Assembly (NCBI GenBank): GCA_016871515.1
Contig: VHDE01000008.1
Coordinates: forward strand, 1-64,000
Source of the DNA: Verrucomicrobiota bacterium
Lineage (GTDB): Bacteria > Verrucomicrobiota > Verrucomicrobiia > Limisphaerales > SIBE01
Reading direction: 5' to 3'
DNA length: 64,000 nt
Shown here: positions 1-8,450 of the stretch, piece after piece
Position numbering within the stretch: the first letter of the stretch is position 1
Layout: each line of letters starts with the position of its first letter
The notes under the pieces: generated by a model
Told to the model about the DNA's origin: nothing
Database searches by the model: none
The model's input: the letters and a program-made list of their open reading frames with translations, nothing else
Made by a program: the position numbers and the translations under genes

Positions 1-478
1 TGCAGGCGTCGAACATCCCGTCTGGAGGCGACATGACCAGTTTGCCATCCTTCAAGCGCACGGCCCCAAAGTAACTGATGCTTTTGCGGGTTGGGGCGTG
101 AAGGCAGATGGGGTCCTGGACTTCGGGTGGAATCGACATGCGGCAGCGCGAGCCATGCTGTTGGAAGTGCACTTCATCCATAGCCCACAGATCAATCTTT
201 GGGTTTCTTGCCAAAACGCGGAGTTCTTTTATGCGCGGCTTCCCTTTTGGCGTCTTTACCAGGTCATGCGGGCCGAGATTCTCATCGTGTCAGTCATGGA
301 CCTCCGCCGCGATCCTGCCCCGTGGCGAAAGCATTTGTAGCATAAAGGATCGAACCAACGGGTCGAGACGAACCGCCGCTGGGCGTTTCGGTTTCGGACT
401 TGGCCGAAGAGTTCGGATGGTTACGGTCCTAATGGAATTGTGGGGCTTCAGATGCAGATTGAGCAACAGTACGAACAC
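1..478 (-). pseudogene. IS630-family transposase remnant
   Basis: Read on the minus strand from base 289 to the window edge, one frame gives a continuous stretch containing LWAMDEVHFQQHGSRCRM, then a PPEV segment and SYFGAVRLKDGKLV. This is the region around the first catalytic Asp of IS630-type DDE transposases (the D of the DEVHF motif). A TGA at 290-292 separates it from a further 62 in-frame codons (to base 478) that I cannot align confidently to the usual helix-turn-helix half. The second Asp and the Glu of the DDE triad would lie beyond the window start. The in-frame stop and the unrecognisable N-terminal half argue for a dead copy. No terminal inverted repeats were found. Confidence 0.65.
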
Positions 479-762
479 TTAATCTGCCTTGCTTCATTGG
501 ACCGCGAATCCCTGGAGGCGACGATTCTAAAACACAATACCCCGAGTGGGTTCGTCAGCAGGCGAATAAACTTCTTCCGCCCCACATTCCAGACGGCCCG
601 TCCATTTAGGGGGCACACGACGGTCAAATTGTTGGTCGATGCATCCCGGAAAAAGAATTCCTTCGGCGGCTTCATCGCCGGCGCCAAAACAAACGTTTCG
701 AAAATGCGTTTGTCTGAGAACTTCTGAGCAATCGAGCCAGCGACATGCAGGGGACAGCCCGT
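479..762. other. Gene-poor segment beside the transposase remnant
   Basis: No convincing gene. A minus-strand open frame (about 448-735) translates to a stretch such as FVLAPAMKPPKEFFF that I do not recognise, has no clear start or Shine-Dalgarno sequence, and may be decayed coding DNA. No tRNA, terminator or repeat was seen. Confidence 0.4.
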
Positions 763-3000
763 CTATAGCTTAGCGTCGACTTTCAGCATCTGCTTGACCT
801 GTTCAGGATCGTGAGTCGGCGGCTGACAGGCCGTGCCGGTGCAGAGATAAACGGTGGGCTGGCCTTTATCTAATGGCAACGTCTTGGCAAAAGCCTCGAC
901 CGGGCCTGTATTGCTTAAGACAACTTTGTTCGGTTGATAAACAGCGTGCGCGGCTTTCAACAAATCGCGAGTCAATGCCGTTTGCTTATCGCCGACAACG
1001 ACGACACGTTTCGGTTCTTCGAGCCAATAATCCAAACCCAGCAGAAGATGCGGCACGGCTTGCGGCAGGCGCTGCAAACGATCCGCCAAAAGGCGCAGCG
1101 TCTTTTCCGCGGCTGCTTTCAGATCGGCGCGGTCCGTCGTCGCAGCCAGCTTCAAAATAGCCAGGACCGCGACGGAATTGCCTGATGGCTCGGCGCCGTC
1201 GTAATCTTCTTTGATGCGAAGAATGAGGTCGTTCGAGTTGGCGCCACTTTGCCAGAAGCCGCCTCCTTCGGGATCGTAAAACTTCGCCATCATCGTATCG
1301 GCTAGCGCCAAAGCAAACTCGAGGTGTTTCGATTCCAAAGTGGCTTCGTACAAACTGATCACTCCGGCCAGGAGATTAGCATAACCATCGAGCAGTTGCA
1401 CCGCGTCGCGTTCTCCGTCCCGCCAGCGATGATAAAGCGTTTTTGTTTTGGCGTCCCAGAGTTTGGCCTGCAGAAAGGCCAGGTTCTTCTCGGCAGCGGC
1501 GAGGTATTCGTCATTGCGGAGGACGGCATAAGCGCGCGCGATGGCGCCGAGCATCATGCCGTTCCAGGAAGCCAGCACCTTGTCGTCGAGGTGAGGCCGA
1601 ACGCGTTTGGCGCGTTCGCCGAACATTTTCTTCTTGGCCGAGGCCAGCAACGTTTGTTCGCCCGGAGAAGGTTTTGGATCGACGATGCTCAAGATGTTTT
1701 GGCTGGGCAGTGCATTAGGGTCGCTGTGATCGACGAAGTTTCCTTTCTCAGTGATGCCGAAGTAGCGGACTGCAACATCGAATTCCTGTGATGTCAGGAG
1801 CTTGGCCAGTTCAGCGCGCGTCCAGCAATAAAACTTGCCCTCCTTGCCTTCGCTGTCTGCGTCCTCGGCAGAATAGAATCCGCCTTCGGGATGGGTCATA
1901 TCACGGAGCACGTAGCGAATGATGTCTCGCGATGCGTCGGCGAACCGTGCTTCGCCGCTGATCAGATAAGCGTCGAGATACAGGCTAATCAATTGGGCGT
2001 TGTCATAGAGCATCTTCTCGAAGTGCGGCACAAGCCATTCGGCATCGACAGAATAACGGGCGAACCCGCCGCCGAGTTGATCGTAAATCCCGCCCGCAGC
2101 CATCCGTTCGCAAGTATGGAGAACCATGCGGATCGCATCGCGGTCGTTAAATCGAGTGCCGTAACGCAACAGAAAGGCAGGTTGCGCAGGACGAGGAAAT
2201 TTGGGCGCACCACCGAAACCGCCATGGCGCGGATCATATTCATCTTTGAATTCCTTGGCTGCGTTCTGGAGCAGAGCGGGACCGAGAAGGAGCCCTTGCG
2301 ATTCCTCTTGGCGTGTCAGGTTCGTGAGATGCTCATGCAACTGCGTGGCAGACTTGGTAATGTCCGCGCGGCGATTTCCCCAAAGCTCGGTGATGTGTTG
2401 CAAGACTTGCAGAAAACTCGGCCGCCCGTACTTCTCGACGGGGGGGAAATAGGTGCCCCCATAGAACGGTTTGAGTTCGGGTGTGAGAAACACATTCAGC
2501 GGCCAGCCGCCGCCTTGTCCGATAGCCTGGACGGCGGTCATGTAAATCTTGTCCACGTCCGGCCGCTCTTCACGGTCCACCTTAATGCTGACAAAATGCT
2601 GGTTCAGGAACTCAGCGATCTCGCGGTTTTCGAACGATTCGCGTTCCATGACATGGCACCAGTGACAGGTCGAGTAGCCGATGCTGAGCAGGATCGGTTT
2701 ATTTTCGGCGCGCGCTTTGGAAAAAGCCTGCTCGCCCCACGCGTACCAATCGACGGGATTATGCTGATGCTGGAGCAGATAAGGGGATTTTTCCCGTGCC
2801 AGGCGGTTCGTAAACGAATGCGCTGCGGTGTTGGTTGCCATAGGAACAGGTTGTGAAATCTTGACCTTGGGCGGGGGTGAGGTGCGTTCGCAGGAAGTGC
2901 CAAGAACGGCGATAGTCCCAAGAGCGATTAATTGCCAAAGAAAATTTGGTTCAGGATTCGAGGACACGACGTAACTTAACTGCTGCCTGCCTCCGAGCAA
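763..3000 (-). CDS. DUF255 / thioredoxin-domain protein (YyaL-SSP411 type), probable lipoprotein
   Basis: A 745-residue protein of the YyaL/spermatogenesis-associated-protein-20 family: an N-terminal thioredoxin-like fold followed by an alpha/alpha toroid similar to glycosidases and epimerases. Seen: the family start [18 protein letters not shown] (72-89), the CHWCHVM motif (112-118) in place of the thioredoxin CxxC, and the conserved [11 protein letters not shown] and FYGGTYFPP segments. The first 40 residues include a hydrophobic stretch ending in LGTSC (33-37), which resembles a lipobox, so the product may be exported and lipidated. A start at Met54 would instead give a cytosolic protein of normal length. 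The molecular function of the family is not settled. It stands alone, convergent with the transposase remnant. Confidence 0.9.
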   Translation of the reverse strand: MLGGRQQLSYVVSSNPEPNFLWQLIALGTIAVLGTSCERTSPPPKVKISQPVPMATNTAAHSFTNRLAREKSPYLLQHQHNPVDWYAWGEQAFSKARAENKPILLSIGYSTCHWCHVMERESFENREIAEFLNQHFVSIKVDREERPDVDKIYMTAVQAIGQGGGWPLNVFLTPELKPFYGGTYFPPVEKYGRPSFLQVLQHITELWGNRRADITKSATQLHEHLTNLTRQEESQGLLLGPALLQNAAKEFKDEYDPRHGGFGGAPKFPRPAQPAFLLRYGTRFNDRDAIRMVLHTCERMAAGGIYDQLGGGFARYSVDAEWLVPHFEKMLYDNAQLISLYLDAYLISGEARFADASRDIIRYVLRDMTHPEGGFYSAEDADSEGKEGKFYCWTRAELAKLLTSQEFDVAVRYFGITEKGNFVDHSDPNALPSQNILSIVDPKPSPGEQTLLASAKKKMFGERAKRVRPHLDDKVLASWNGMMLGAIARAYAVLRNDEYLAAAEKNLAFLQAKLWDAKTKTLYHRWRDGERDAVQLLDGYANLLAGVISLYEATLESKHLEFALALADTMMAKFYDPEGGGFWQSGANSNDLILRIKEDYDGAEPSGNSVAVLAILKLAATTDRADLKAAAEKTLRLLADRLQRLPQAVPHLLLGLDYWLEEPKRVVVVGDKQTALTRDLLKAAHAVYQPNKVVLSNTGPVEAFAKTLPLDKGQPTVYLCTGTACQPPTHDPEQVKQMLKVDAKL

Positions 3001-3041
3001 GGCAGAATCGCGGTGTTGCGACGAGAGGCCGCAGGTGTGCC

Positions 3042-3172
3042 GCCGACTTGCAGTCTGCCGTATCGCCGATTTTCAATCGGCAGGGTGTTCGCCAGTTACG
3101 GGCGCGCTTTGATTGGCCGGAACCTCTGCAGGTTGAAAACCTGCGATACAGCAGAGTCAAACTCTGCGCTAC
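3042..3172. repeat. Mini-hairpin repeat array, copy 1
   Basis: An intergenic element of about 130 nt made of short self-complementary units, each a 7-bp stem with a 3-nt loop: GCCGATTTTCAATCGGC (3065-3081), GCAGGTTGAAAACCTGC (3128-3144) and GCAGAGTCAAACTCTGC (3151-3167), plus a decayed unit at 3042-3058. Units are joined by TATCGC on the left and GATACA on the right. The right edge is GCGCTAC. The same architecture recurs at 34234-34368 and 37644-37778. Confidence 0.8.
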
Positions 3173-3301
3173 GAGGAAGGCGAATCTTTGGTGGGACCGC
3201 GAAGATGCGCCCGTGTGTTCAGTCGTGACGGAAGGCGCTACGGCCCGCGAGCAGTCACTTTTCCATCGTCAGGAAACGCTGGCTTGGGCTAACTTGACCT
3301 G

Positions 3302-4036
3302 ATGCTGTCTGAGAAGCCATGGAAGCCGGAAGCCGTCCTTCGTTTTTTTCTGGGACTCTTCACGAGTATTTGCCTCGGCGTCTTGGTCGTAAAGTGGCTG
3401 AGCTCTTCGTACTCGCCGTTCGATTTTGATCCTAAAGTCGTCATGCTGGTCATTGGAACGTTCAGTTTTCATGGGATGGTTCTGTTGCTAGCCAACGCAT
3501 TTTTGCGCGAGCACGGGTTGAACTGGGCAGAGGGATTCGGCTTTCGTTCGCCAAGGCGGGGACGGTCGATCTTGCTGGCGACGGTCGTTGGCATAGCGGT
3601 GCTGCCAATTGTGCTATCGCTAGGCCAGGTTTCAGCGAAGATCATGAACTCGTTCGAAATTACGCCCATCCCGCAAGAAACGGTTCAAATGTTACAATCG
3701 GCGCGATCGACGGACCTAACACTCCTCATCGGAGTTTTGTCGGTGTTGGTCGCTCCGTTGGCTGAAGAAGTCCTTTTCCGCGGCATCCTGTACTCGTTCA
3801 TCAAACAATTGGGATTTCCGCGCCTCGCTCTCTGGGGCACTTCTCTCCTCTTTGGTGCCATTCACAACAATGCGATGATTTTTCTGCCGCTGACCTTTCT
3901 GGCCGTTATTCTCACGCTGTTGTACGAGACGACCGATAATTTGCTTGCGCCGATTATCACGCACAGCGTGTTCAACTGCGCGAATTTCTTTTGGATGCTG
4001 TACACGGCCCCAATGAGCAAGTTACACGTGGCATGA
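3302..4036 (+). CDS. CPBP-family intramembrane metalloprotease
   Basis: A 244-residue polytopic membrane protein of the CPBP (CAAX protease and bacteriocin-processing, Abi/Rce1-like) family. Hydrophobic segments lie at about 12-32, 46-66, 90-108, 142-154 and onward. The catalytic signature is complete: EEVLFR (155-160), a histidine in FGAIHNN (His188) and HSVFN (His221). Family members cleave C-terminal to prenyl-type or peptide signals, but bacterial substrates are mostly unknown. The stop overlaps the thiL start (ATGA), so translation is probably coupled and this gene heads the thiL-tsaE-tsaB operon. Confidence 0.88.
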   Translation: MLSEKPWKPEAVLRFFLGLFTSICLGVLVVKWLSSSYSPFDFDPKVVMLVIGTFSFHGMVLLLANAFLREHGLNWAEGFGFRSPRRGRSILLATVVGIAVLPIVLSLGQVSAKIMNSFEITPIPQETVQMLQSARSTDLTLLIGVLSVLVAPLAEEVLFRGILYSFIKQLGFPRLALWGTSLLFGAIHNNAMIFLPLTFLAVILTLLYETTDNLLAPIITHSVFNCANFFWMLYTAPMSKLHVA

Positions 4037-5004
4037 CCGAGTTCGAGCTTATCTCGCGCTTAATTCCATGGCTGCACACCAATCCAACGGTTGTGGCCGG
4101 CGCCGGAGATGATTGTGCGATTTTAGATCTCGGGATGCTGGACGGGCTTCTCTTGCTCAAGACGGACGCCATTGTGGAAGGCGTTCATTTTACGAGAGAG
4201 GCCGGGCCGGACAAGATCGGGCACAAGGCTCTGGCTCGATGCTTAAGCGATGTTGCAGCGATGGCTGGGACGCCGTCGCACGCTTTGGTGACGATTGGTT
4301 TGCCCAAGGATTTCGATCCAGCCTTTGTCGAGGCGATTTACGTCGGTTTGAATCGTCTGGCCAAACGCTACGATGTGGCGGTGGCAGGCGGTGAAACCAC
4401 GCTGAATCCGGAACGCATCTTTATCTCGGTCAGTGTGCTGGGCAAAGTGGCCCGAGGAAAGTATGTGTTGCGTTCCGGTGCGAAACCCTGCGACGCCATC
4501 TTTGTGACGGGCGAACTGGGAGGGTCGTTATCCGGGAAACACCTGGAGTTTGAACCGAGGGTTGCGGAAGGACGCTGGCTCGCCGAGCACTTCGCGATTC
4601 ATTCGATGATCGATGTCAGTGATGGGCTGGCGGGCGACTTGCGTCACTTGCTTGGGACGAGAGAACTCGGCGCGGAACTGCTTGCTTCGGCCATACCGAT
4701 CAGCCGAGCCGCCCGCAACAAGAGCAAAGGCATACGGATAGACGCAGGCGATGGAGTCTTGTCCGCGCACGCCGCGGGCAGCAAACCCGCGCTCCTTGCC
4801 GCGTTGACCGATGGGGAAGATTTTGAACTTCTCTTTACAGTGGCTAGCCAAGACGCGGTGACTCTGCTGGATGCGTGGAGGAGACATTTTCCGGAGTTGC
4901 GGTTGAGTTGCATTGGAAAGATTCTTTCAGAGCCGGGAGTGTTTCTAAAAGACAAGGAAGGCGTTCGCTCGCTCGTCGCACATGGCTACGTTCATTTCGC
5001 ATAG
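4033..5004 (+). CDS. thiL: Thiamine-monophosphate kinase
   Basis: ThiL phosphorylates thiamine monophosphate with ATP to give thiamine pyrophosphate, the last step of cofactor synthesis. The 323-residue product begins MTEFELISRLIPWL, the normal ThiL N-terminus, and carries GAGDDCAILD (about 22-31), the metal/nucleotide-binding Asp motif, then VEGVHFTRE and MIDVSDGLAGDLRHL. A longer open frame exists upstream, but the ATG at 4033 overlaps the previous stop as ATGA and matches family length, so I prefer it. The 3' end overlaps tsaE by 23 bases. The same family superfold includes AIR synthetases; the N-terminal motif makes ThiL the clear choice. Confidence 0.93.
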   Translation: MTEFELISRLIPWLHTNPTVVAGAGDDCAILDLGMLDGLLLLKTDAIVEGVHFTREAGPDKIGHKALARCLSDVAAMAGTPSHALVTIGLPKDFDPAFVEAIYVGLNRLAKRYDVAVAGGETTLNPERIFISVSVLGKVARGKYVLRSGAKPCDAIFVTGELGGSLSGKHLEFEPRVAEGRWLAEHFAIHSMIDVSDGLAGDLRHLLGTRELGAELLASAIPISRAARNKSKGIRIDAGDGVLSAHAAGSKPALLAALTDGEDFELLFTVASQDAVTLLDAWRRHFPELRLSCIGKILSEPGVFLKDKEGVRSLVAHGYVHFA

Positions 5005-5407
5005 CGCAGAAGAAACCGAGCGTTTTGCCGAACGTTTCGGGCGCGGCATGGCATCAGGATGCGTGGTGGGATTGATTGGCGATTTGGGCGCTGGGAAAAC
5101 ACAGTTTGTCAGAGGATTCGCCCGAGGGCTTGACGTGACCGACCGCGTGCATTCACCGACCTTCGCGCTGCTGAACATTTACGCGGGCGGACGCTTGCCT
5201 TTGTTCCACCTCGATCTCTACCGTCTGGAAACGGACGACCAAATTGTGGCCGCCGGGCTTGACCAATATTTCGCGCCGGAAGGAATTGCGATTGTCGAGT
5301 GGATGGATCGCTGGCATAGCACACTTCCGCGTTGCTATTACCAGATTGAATTCGAGGTCATGAGCGAGAACGAGCGGCGCATTCGATATGATCACGCTGG
5401 CGCTTGA
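4982..5407 (+). CDS. tsaE: tRNA t6A37 synthesis ATPase TsaE
   Basis: TsaE is the small ATPase that works with TsaB and TsaD to place threonylcarbamoyl on A37 of ANN-decoding tRNAs. The 141-residue product has the Walker A loop GDLGAGKT (33-40), the HSPTF segment and LFHLDLYRL, then IAIVEWMDR, all typical of this family. It overlaps thiL upstream and tsaB downstream (20 bases), so the three are translated as one unit. Its pairing with tsaB supports the assignment; tsaD is not in the window. Confidence 0.93.
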   Translation: MATFISHSAEETERFAERFGRGMASGCVVGLIGDLGAGKTQFVRGFARGLDVTDRVHSPTFALLNIYAGGRLPLFHLDLYRLETDDQIVAAGLDQYFAPEGIAIVEWMDRWHSTLPRCYYQIEFEVMSENERRIRYDHAGA

Positions 5408-6056
5408 GTTTTCGTCGTCCGTTCGGAGCGTTGCCCTGCTATTGGACGACATCCAGGCAGATCTTCCCGTTCTGCGCGGCTCGGCGTCCGATGACGGCGC
5501 GCGGTCGGTCACACCCTTGAAGCTCATTGAGCGTGCTCTCGCAGCAGCTGCGTTAGGGCAGGAAGCCATTGAACGCATTGTTGTCGGCCTAGGCCCCGGT
5601 TCTTACACAGGAATTCGATCGGCCATAGCGGTTGCTCAAGGCTGGCAATTAGCGAGACAAGTCCAGTTAATTGGTTTGAGCAGCGCAGAGTGCCTCGCGG
5701 CGCAGGCGCGCGCCAACGCCTGGTTTGGCGAGGTCTGCGTGGCCATTGATGCGCAGCGAAACGAGTTTTACGTAGGCCGCTACGAGATTCTCGCTCCGCA
5801 CTGGCGCGAAATCGAACCATTGCGCCTGGCCTCGCTCGATGAACTGGATACGCTGGCACAGTTATCATCAGTAATGATTGTTGGCCCGGAAATAAATCGA
5901 TGGATACCTCAAGGAAAGGAACTTCTTCCGAGTGCGGCGGCTTTAGGGCGGTTAGCGCATGGCCGAACAGTAGATGTCCCTGGAGAAAAATTGGAGCCGA
6001 TTTATCTGCGGCAAACGCAGTTCGTCAAAGCTCCGCCGCCGCGCAATTGGTTGTAG
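5388..6056 (+). CDS. tsaB: tRNA t6A37 synthesis scaffold TsaB
   Basis: TsaB is the catalytically inactive ASKHA-fold partner that dimerises with TsaD in the t6A complex. The 222-residue product begins MITLALEFSS, replacing the usual DTS with EFS, and contains GLGPGSYTGIR (68-78), the family hallmark, followed by a C-terminal half ending in PIYLRQTQFV, which matches the family's PLYLR tail. It overlaps tsaE at its 5' end. A 60-base gap separates it from dprA. Confidence 0.92.
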   Translation: MITLALEFSSSVRSVALLLDDIQADLPVLRGSASDDGARSVTPLKLIERALAAAALGQEAIERIVVGLGPGSYTGIRSAIAVAQGWQLARQVQLIGLSSAECLAAQARANAWFGEVCVAIDAQRNEFYVGRYEILAPHWREIEPLRLASLDELDTLAQLSSVMIVGPEINRWIPQGKELLPSAAALGRLAHGRTVDVPGEKLEPIYLRQTQFVKAPPPRNWL

Positions 6057-6116
6057 CGTATTCTGGACGGAGACTTTCTATTTGCTGCGCGCGCGGAAAT
6101 CGGCTAACCGTTGCGC

Positions 6117-7223
6117 ATGGATTCCAAGGAAGCGTTGGTCGCGTTGAACATGATTGATCACGTCGGTCCCGTCCGCGTCCGCCAACTCCTCGAACACTTC
6201 GGCGAAGCTCCAGCGATTCTAGGCGCCTCGCGCCAACGGCTGCTTCAGGTGCGAGGCATCGGCGAAGAAACGGCCGAGGCAATCGTCCACTGGGAGAAAA
6301 GTATTGACCTCAAAGGCGAGTTACAGCGCATCAACGATTTTGAATGCCATATCTTAATCCAGGGTGATGAAGCTTATCCGGAGTTGCTACGGCAGATTTA
6401 TGACCCGCCGATTGTCCTCTATGTCAAAGGCAAGCTGACGCCGAAAGATAAGAATGCGGTGGCACTCGTTGGTTCTCGCATGACAACGCACTACGGCGTG
6501 GAAGTCGCGCGCAAGCTTGCTTATCAGCTGGCTTACGTTGGCGTCACTGTCGTGAGCGGCGGCGCGCGTGGCATTGACACAGCCGCTCATCAAGGGGCTC
6601 TCAGCGCGAAAGGAAGAACAGTCGCCGTGCTCGGCACTGGCATTAACATAGTCTTTCCTTCGGAGAACGCGGATTTATTCGAACGTATTACAGCCAGTGG
6701 CGCTGTGGTCACTCAATTTCCCTTTAATCGCGCGGCTGACAAACAAACGTTTCCGATCCGCAATCGCATTGTCGCCGGCATGACGCTTGGCACGGTCGTC
6801 GTCGAAGCCAATCTCACGAGCGGCGCCTTGATCACGTCCGGCATGGCGGTTGATTATGGGCGGCAAGTGTTCGCCGTCCCGGGACGGATCGATTCGCCTC
6901 GCAGCAAGGGATGCCATGAATTGATCAAGAAAGGGGCCAAGCTGTGCGAAGGCGCCGAGGATATTTTAAGCGAATTCGAATATCTGTTCCCTTCGACCAA
7001 TCGCGCTCCGACTCCGGATCAGACAGGTGTTTTGCCAGCGCTCGCACTATCGGAGAACGAACAGAAAGTATTCGACGTGCTCGCCGCGGACGAATTATCG
7101 ATCGATGATGTGATCCGGCGTTGCGGAATGTCGAGTTCAGCCGTTTCCGTCGCTCTCTTGAGCTTGGAGATGAAACGAGTGATCAAGCAACTTCCGGGCA
7201 AATTATTCGTCCGCAATCGGTGA
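6117..7223 (+). CDS. dprA: DNA-processing protein DprA
   Basis: DprA (Smf) binds incoming single-stranded DNA and loads RecA during natural transformation. The 368-residue product has an N-terminal helix-hairpin-helix-like segment (HVGPVRVRQLLEHFG; RGIGEETAEAI), the Rossmann-like DprA core with VGSRMTTHYG, VVSGGARGIDTAAHQGAL and GTGINIVFPSEN, and a C-terminal winged-helix domain. I chose ATG 6117 over TTG 6111. It follows tsaB closely and is probably in the same transcript. No other competence genes are in the window, so competence itself is not shown. Confidence 0.93.
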   Translation: MDSKEALVALNMIDHVGPVRVRQLLEHFGEAPAILGASRQRLLQVRGIGEETAEAIVHWEKSIDLKGELQRINDFECHILIQGDEAYPELLRQIYDPPIVLYVKGKLTPKDKNAVALVGSRMTTHYGVEVARKLAYQLAYVGVTVVSGGARGIDTAAHQGALSAKGRTVAVLGTGINIVFPSENADLFERITASGAVVTQFPFNRAADKQTFPIRNRIVAGMTLGTVVVEANLTSGALITSGMAVDYGRQVFAVPGRIDSPRSKGCHELIKKGAKLCEGAEDILSEFEYLFPSTNRAPTPDQTGVLPALALSENEQKVFDVLAADELSIDDVIRRCGMSSSAVSVALLSLEMKRVIKQLPGKLFVRNR

Positions 7224-7280
7224 ATTCCTGCGATAGGATTGAAATAAGGAATTGAGAGCAATTGGTCATGCCTTCTCCTC

Positions 7281-7390
7281 CCCATGAACCTGGCTCCAGG
7301 AGCGCGGCGTTTACGCCGCTTCAACTTCCGAGGTGAAAGGAGCTTAGCGAACCGAAGCGGCGTAAACGCCGCGCTCCTGTGGTTCATGGG
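7281..7390. repeat. Long palindrome with perfect 26-bp arms (family D)
   Basis: Perfect inverted arms at 7297-7322 and 7354-7379, 26 bp each, with a 31-nt loop. Each arm contains a smaller palindrome around GGCGTTTACGCC. The element is bracketed by a second inverted pair, CCCATGAACC (7281-7290) and GGTTCATGGG (7381-7390). It lies just after dprA on the 3' side. There is no T-run, so a simple intrinsic terminator role is unlikely. Confidence 0.85.
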
Positions 7391-7422
7391 GCGCAATGCG
7401 CGCAACATTTGCCTGGAGGCTC

Positions 7423-7524
7423 CCCATGAACCTGCGCGGTAGGACAGGGCGTCCCGCCTGTCCTGCTTTTGGTGTGCGCAGATGCTGGACAGGCGGGACG
7501 CCCTGTCCTACCACATTCATGGGT
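7423..7524. repeat. Long palindrome with perfect 26-bp arms (family C, copy 1)
   Basis: Perfect 26-bp arms at 7438-7463 and 7487-7512 with a 23-nt loop containing CTTTTGGTGTGCGCAGA. The arms contain the GACAGGCGGG/CCCGCCTGTC motif that also occurs as single hairpins elsewhere in the window. Like the neighbouring family D element, it is enclosed by CCCATGAACC (7423-7432) and TTCATGGG (7516-7523). A second copy with the same loop is at 16712-16784. Confidence 0.85.
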
Positions 7525-7630
7525 TCAATGCGCGAAAATCTGTTTTGGAAAAATCTCTGCCCCTCGCGGGCGAAGAGAGAGAGAGAAGAATCGTTGCATC
7601 GCGATTACAACCGCAGCGGCCATGCTGCCG

Positions 7631-7996
7631 TTACCGCGATAGCAGGAGCACGTCCCGTATCGATGCCGGATCACGAAACAACACCCACAACGACCACGGC
7701 AGATCTCGGAATGCGGCCGCATAACGCGCAGCGCCTGCTTCGCCTTCCGTGAGGTCACGGATGAAGATGCGTGCGATTTGGAGCGGAAATTCTCGGGCCA
7801 AGGTTTCGCCGATGCGAATCGTGATTCGTTTGCCTCGCTCGTTATCGAGCAGGAAAGCACGGGCGCGATCCGTGAAGATCAACCTTTCCGTTGGGCTTAG
7901 ACTCTCCTCAGTGGTCACGCGCGCCTGAGCCGTAAAATGTGCAATTGCGTGCGTCTGCTTGACAGGACTCACGTCGTCGAAGAGTTTCACCGCCAA
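7631..7996 (-). CDS. Hypothetical protein
   Basis: An open frame of about 120 residues, divergent from the next gene, starting at TTG 7996 or GTG 7990. The composition is protein-like: a middle segment FTDRARAFLLDNERGKRITI and a C-terminal part PWSLWVLFRDPASIRDVLLL. No domain was recognised and the start is non-ATG. It might be spurious, but there is no better use of this strand or its opposite, and the opposite-strand frame here is shorter and less protein-like. Confidence 0.4.
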   Translation of the reverse strand: MAVKLFDDVSPVKQTHAIAHFTAQARVTTEESLSPTERLIFTDRARAFLLDNERGKRITIRIGETLAREFPLQIARIFIRDLTEGEAGAARYAAAFRDLPWSLWVLFRDPASIRDVLLLSR

Positions 7997-7998
7997 TC

Positions 7999-8445
7999 AT
8001 GAAATCTGATGGCGCAGCCAAGCATGTCATTTTCGCGTTCGTGCTGGCGTTGGTCTTATATTTGGCTGGCTTTCACCTGATCGAATCGTGCCGCGAATCT
8101 AATGGGCCTTGGCACGTCAAGTTTCAGAGTGATCTAACCGGGCGTCCTTCCATTGTCGCGTCGCACGAAAAGTTCCGTCTTTCCGATGTTGCCTTAACTT
8201 TTCCCGACATGCGAATTGACCAGACGAACGTTTCTCAGAGTGTGGTCTTCGACAAGCCAATCACCAATATTCCGTTCGGGAGGGTGATCTATTTGGATAC
8301 TACCTTTTTGCCAGGGGCCATCACGATGCACCTGTTTGGCCATGAGATTGAACTGCTGCCCCGGGTCCTGGTCATAAATCGGAAGGAAGTTCCTTGGAAA
8401 TCGGAAACCACGATTGAGTTGCTTCAGAAAGACAAGCTGCAGTAA
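7999..8445 (+). CDS. Hypothetical single-pass membrane protein
   Basis: A 148-residue protein with one N-terminal hydrophobic segment (about 10-28, IFAFVLALVLYLAGFHLI) and a soluble, presumably extracytoplasmic remainder with alternating hydrophobic residues suggesting beta structure. Family not recognised. It is followed 5 bases later by the lipoprotein metallopeptidase gene, so the two are probably co-transcribed and both face the periplasm. Confidence 0.7.
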   Translation: MKSDGAAKHVIFAFVLALVLYLAGFHLIESCRESNGPWHVKFQSDLTGRPSIVASHEKFRLSDVALTFPDMRIDQTNVSQSVVFDKPITNIPFGRVIYLDTTFLPGAITMHLFGHEIELLPRVLVINRKEVPWKSETTIELLQKDKLQ

Positions 8446-8450
8446 ATCCA

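Noticed and set aside
98-482. Plus-strand frames over the transposase remnant
   Set aside because: They are antisense to the recognisable DEVHF region and have no protein-like composition.
1891-2856. 321-codon plus-strand frame opposite the DUF255 gene
   Set aside because: It is the complement of a conserved coding region and has no recognisable motif; long antisense frames are common in GC-rich genes.
7297-7512. The long palindromes as ordinary intrinsic terminators
   Set aside because: Arms are far longer than needed, loops are 19-31 nt and no T-run follows on either strand. They may still affect transcript ends.
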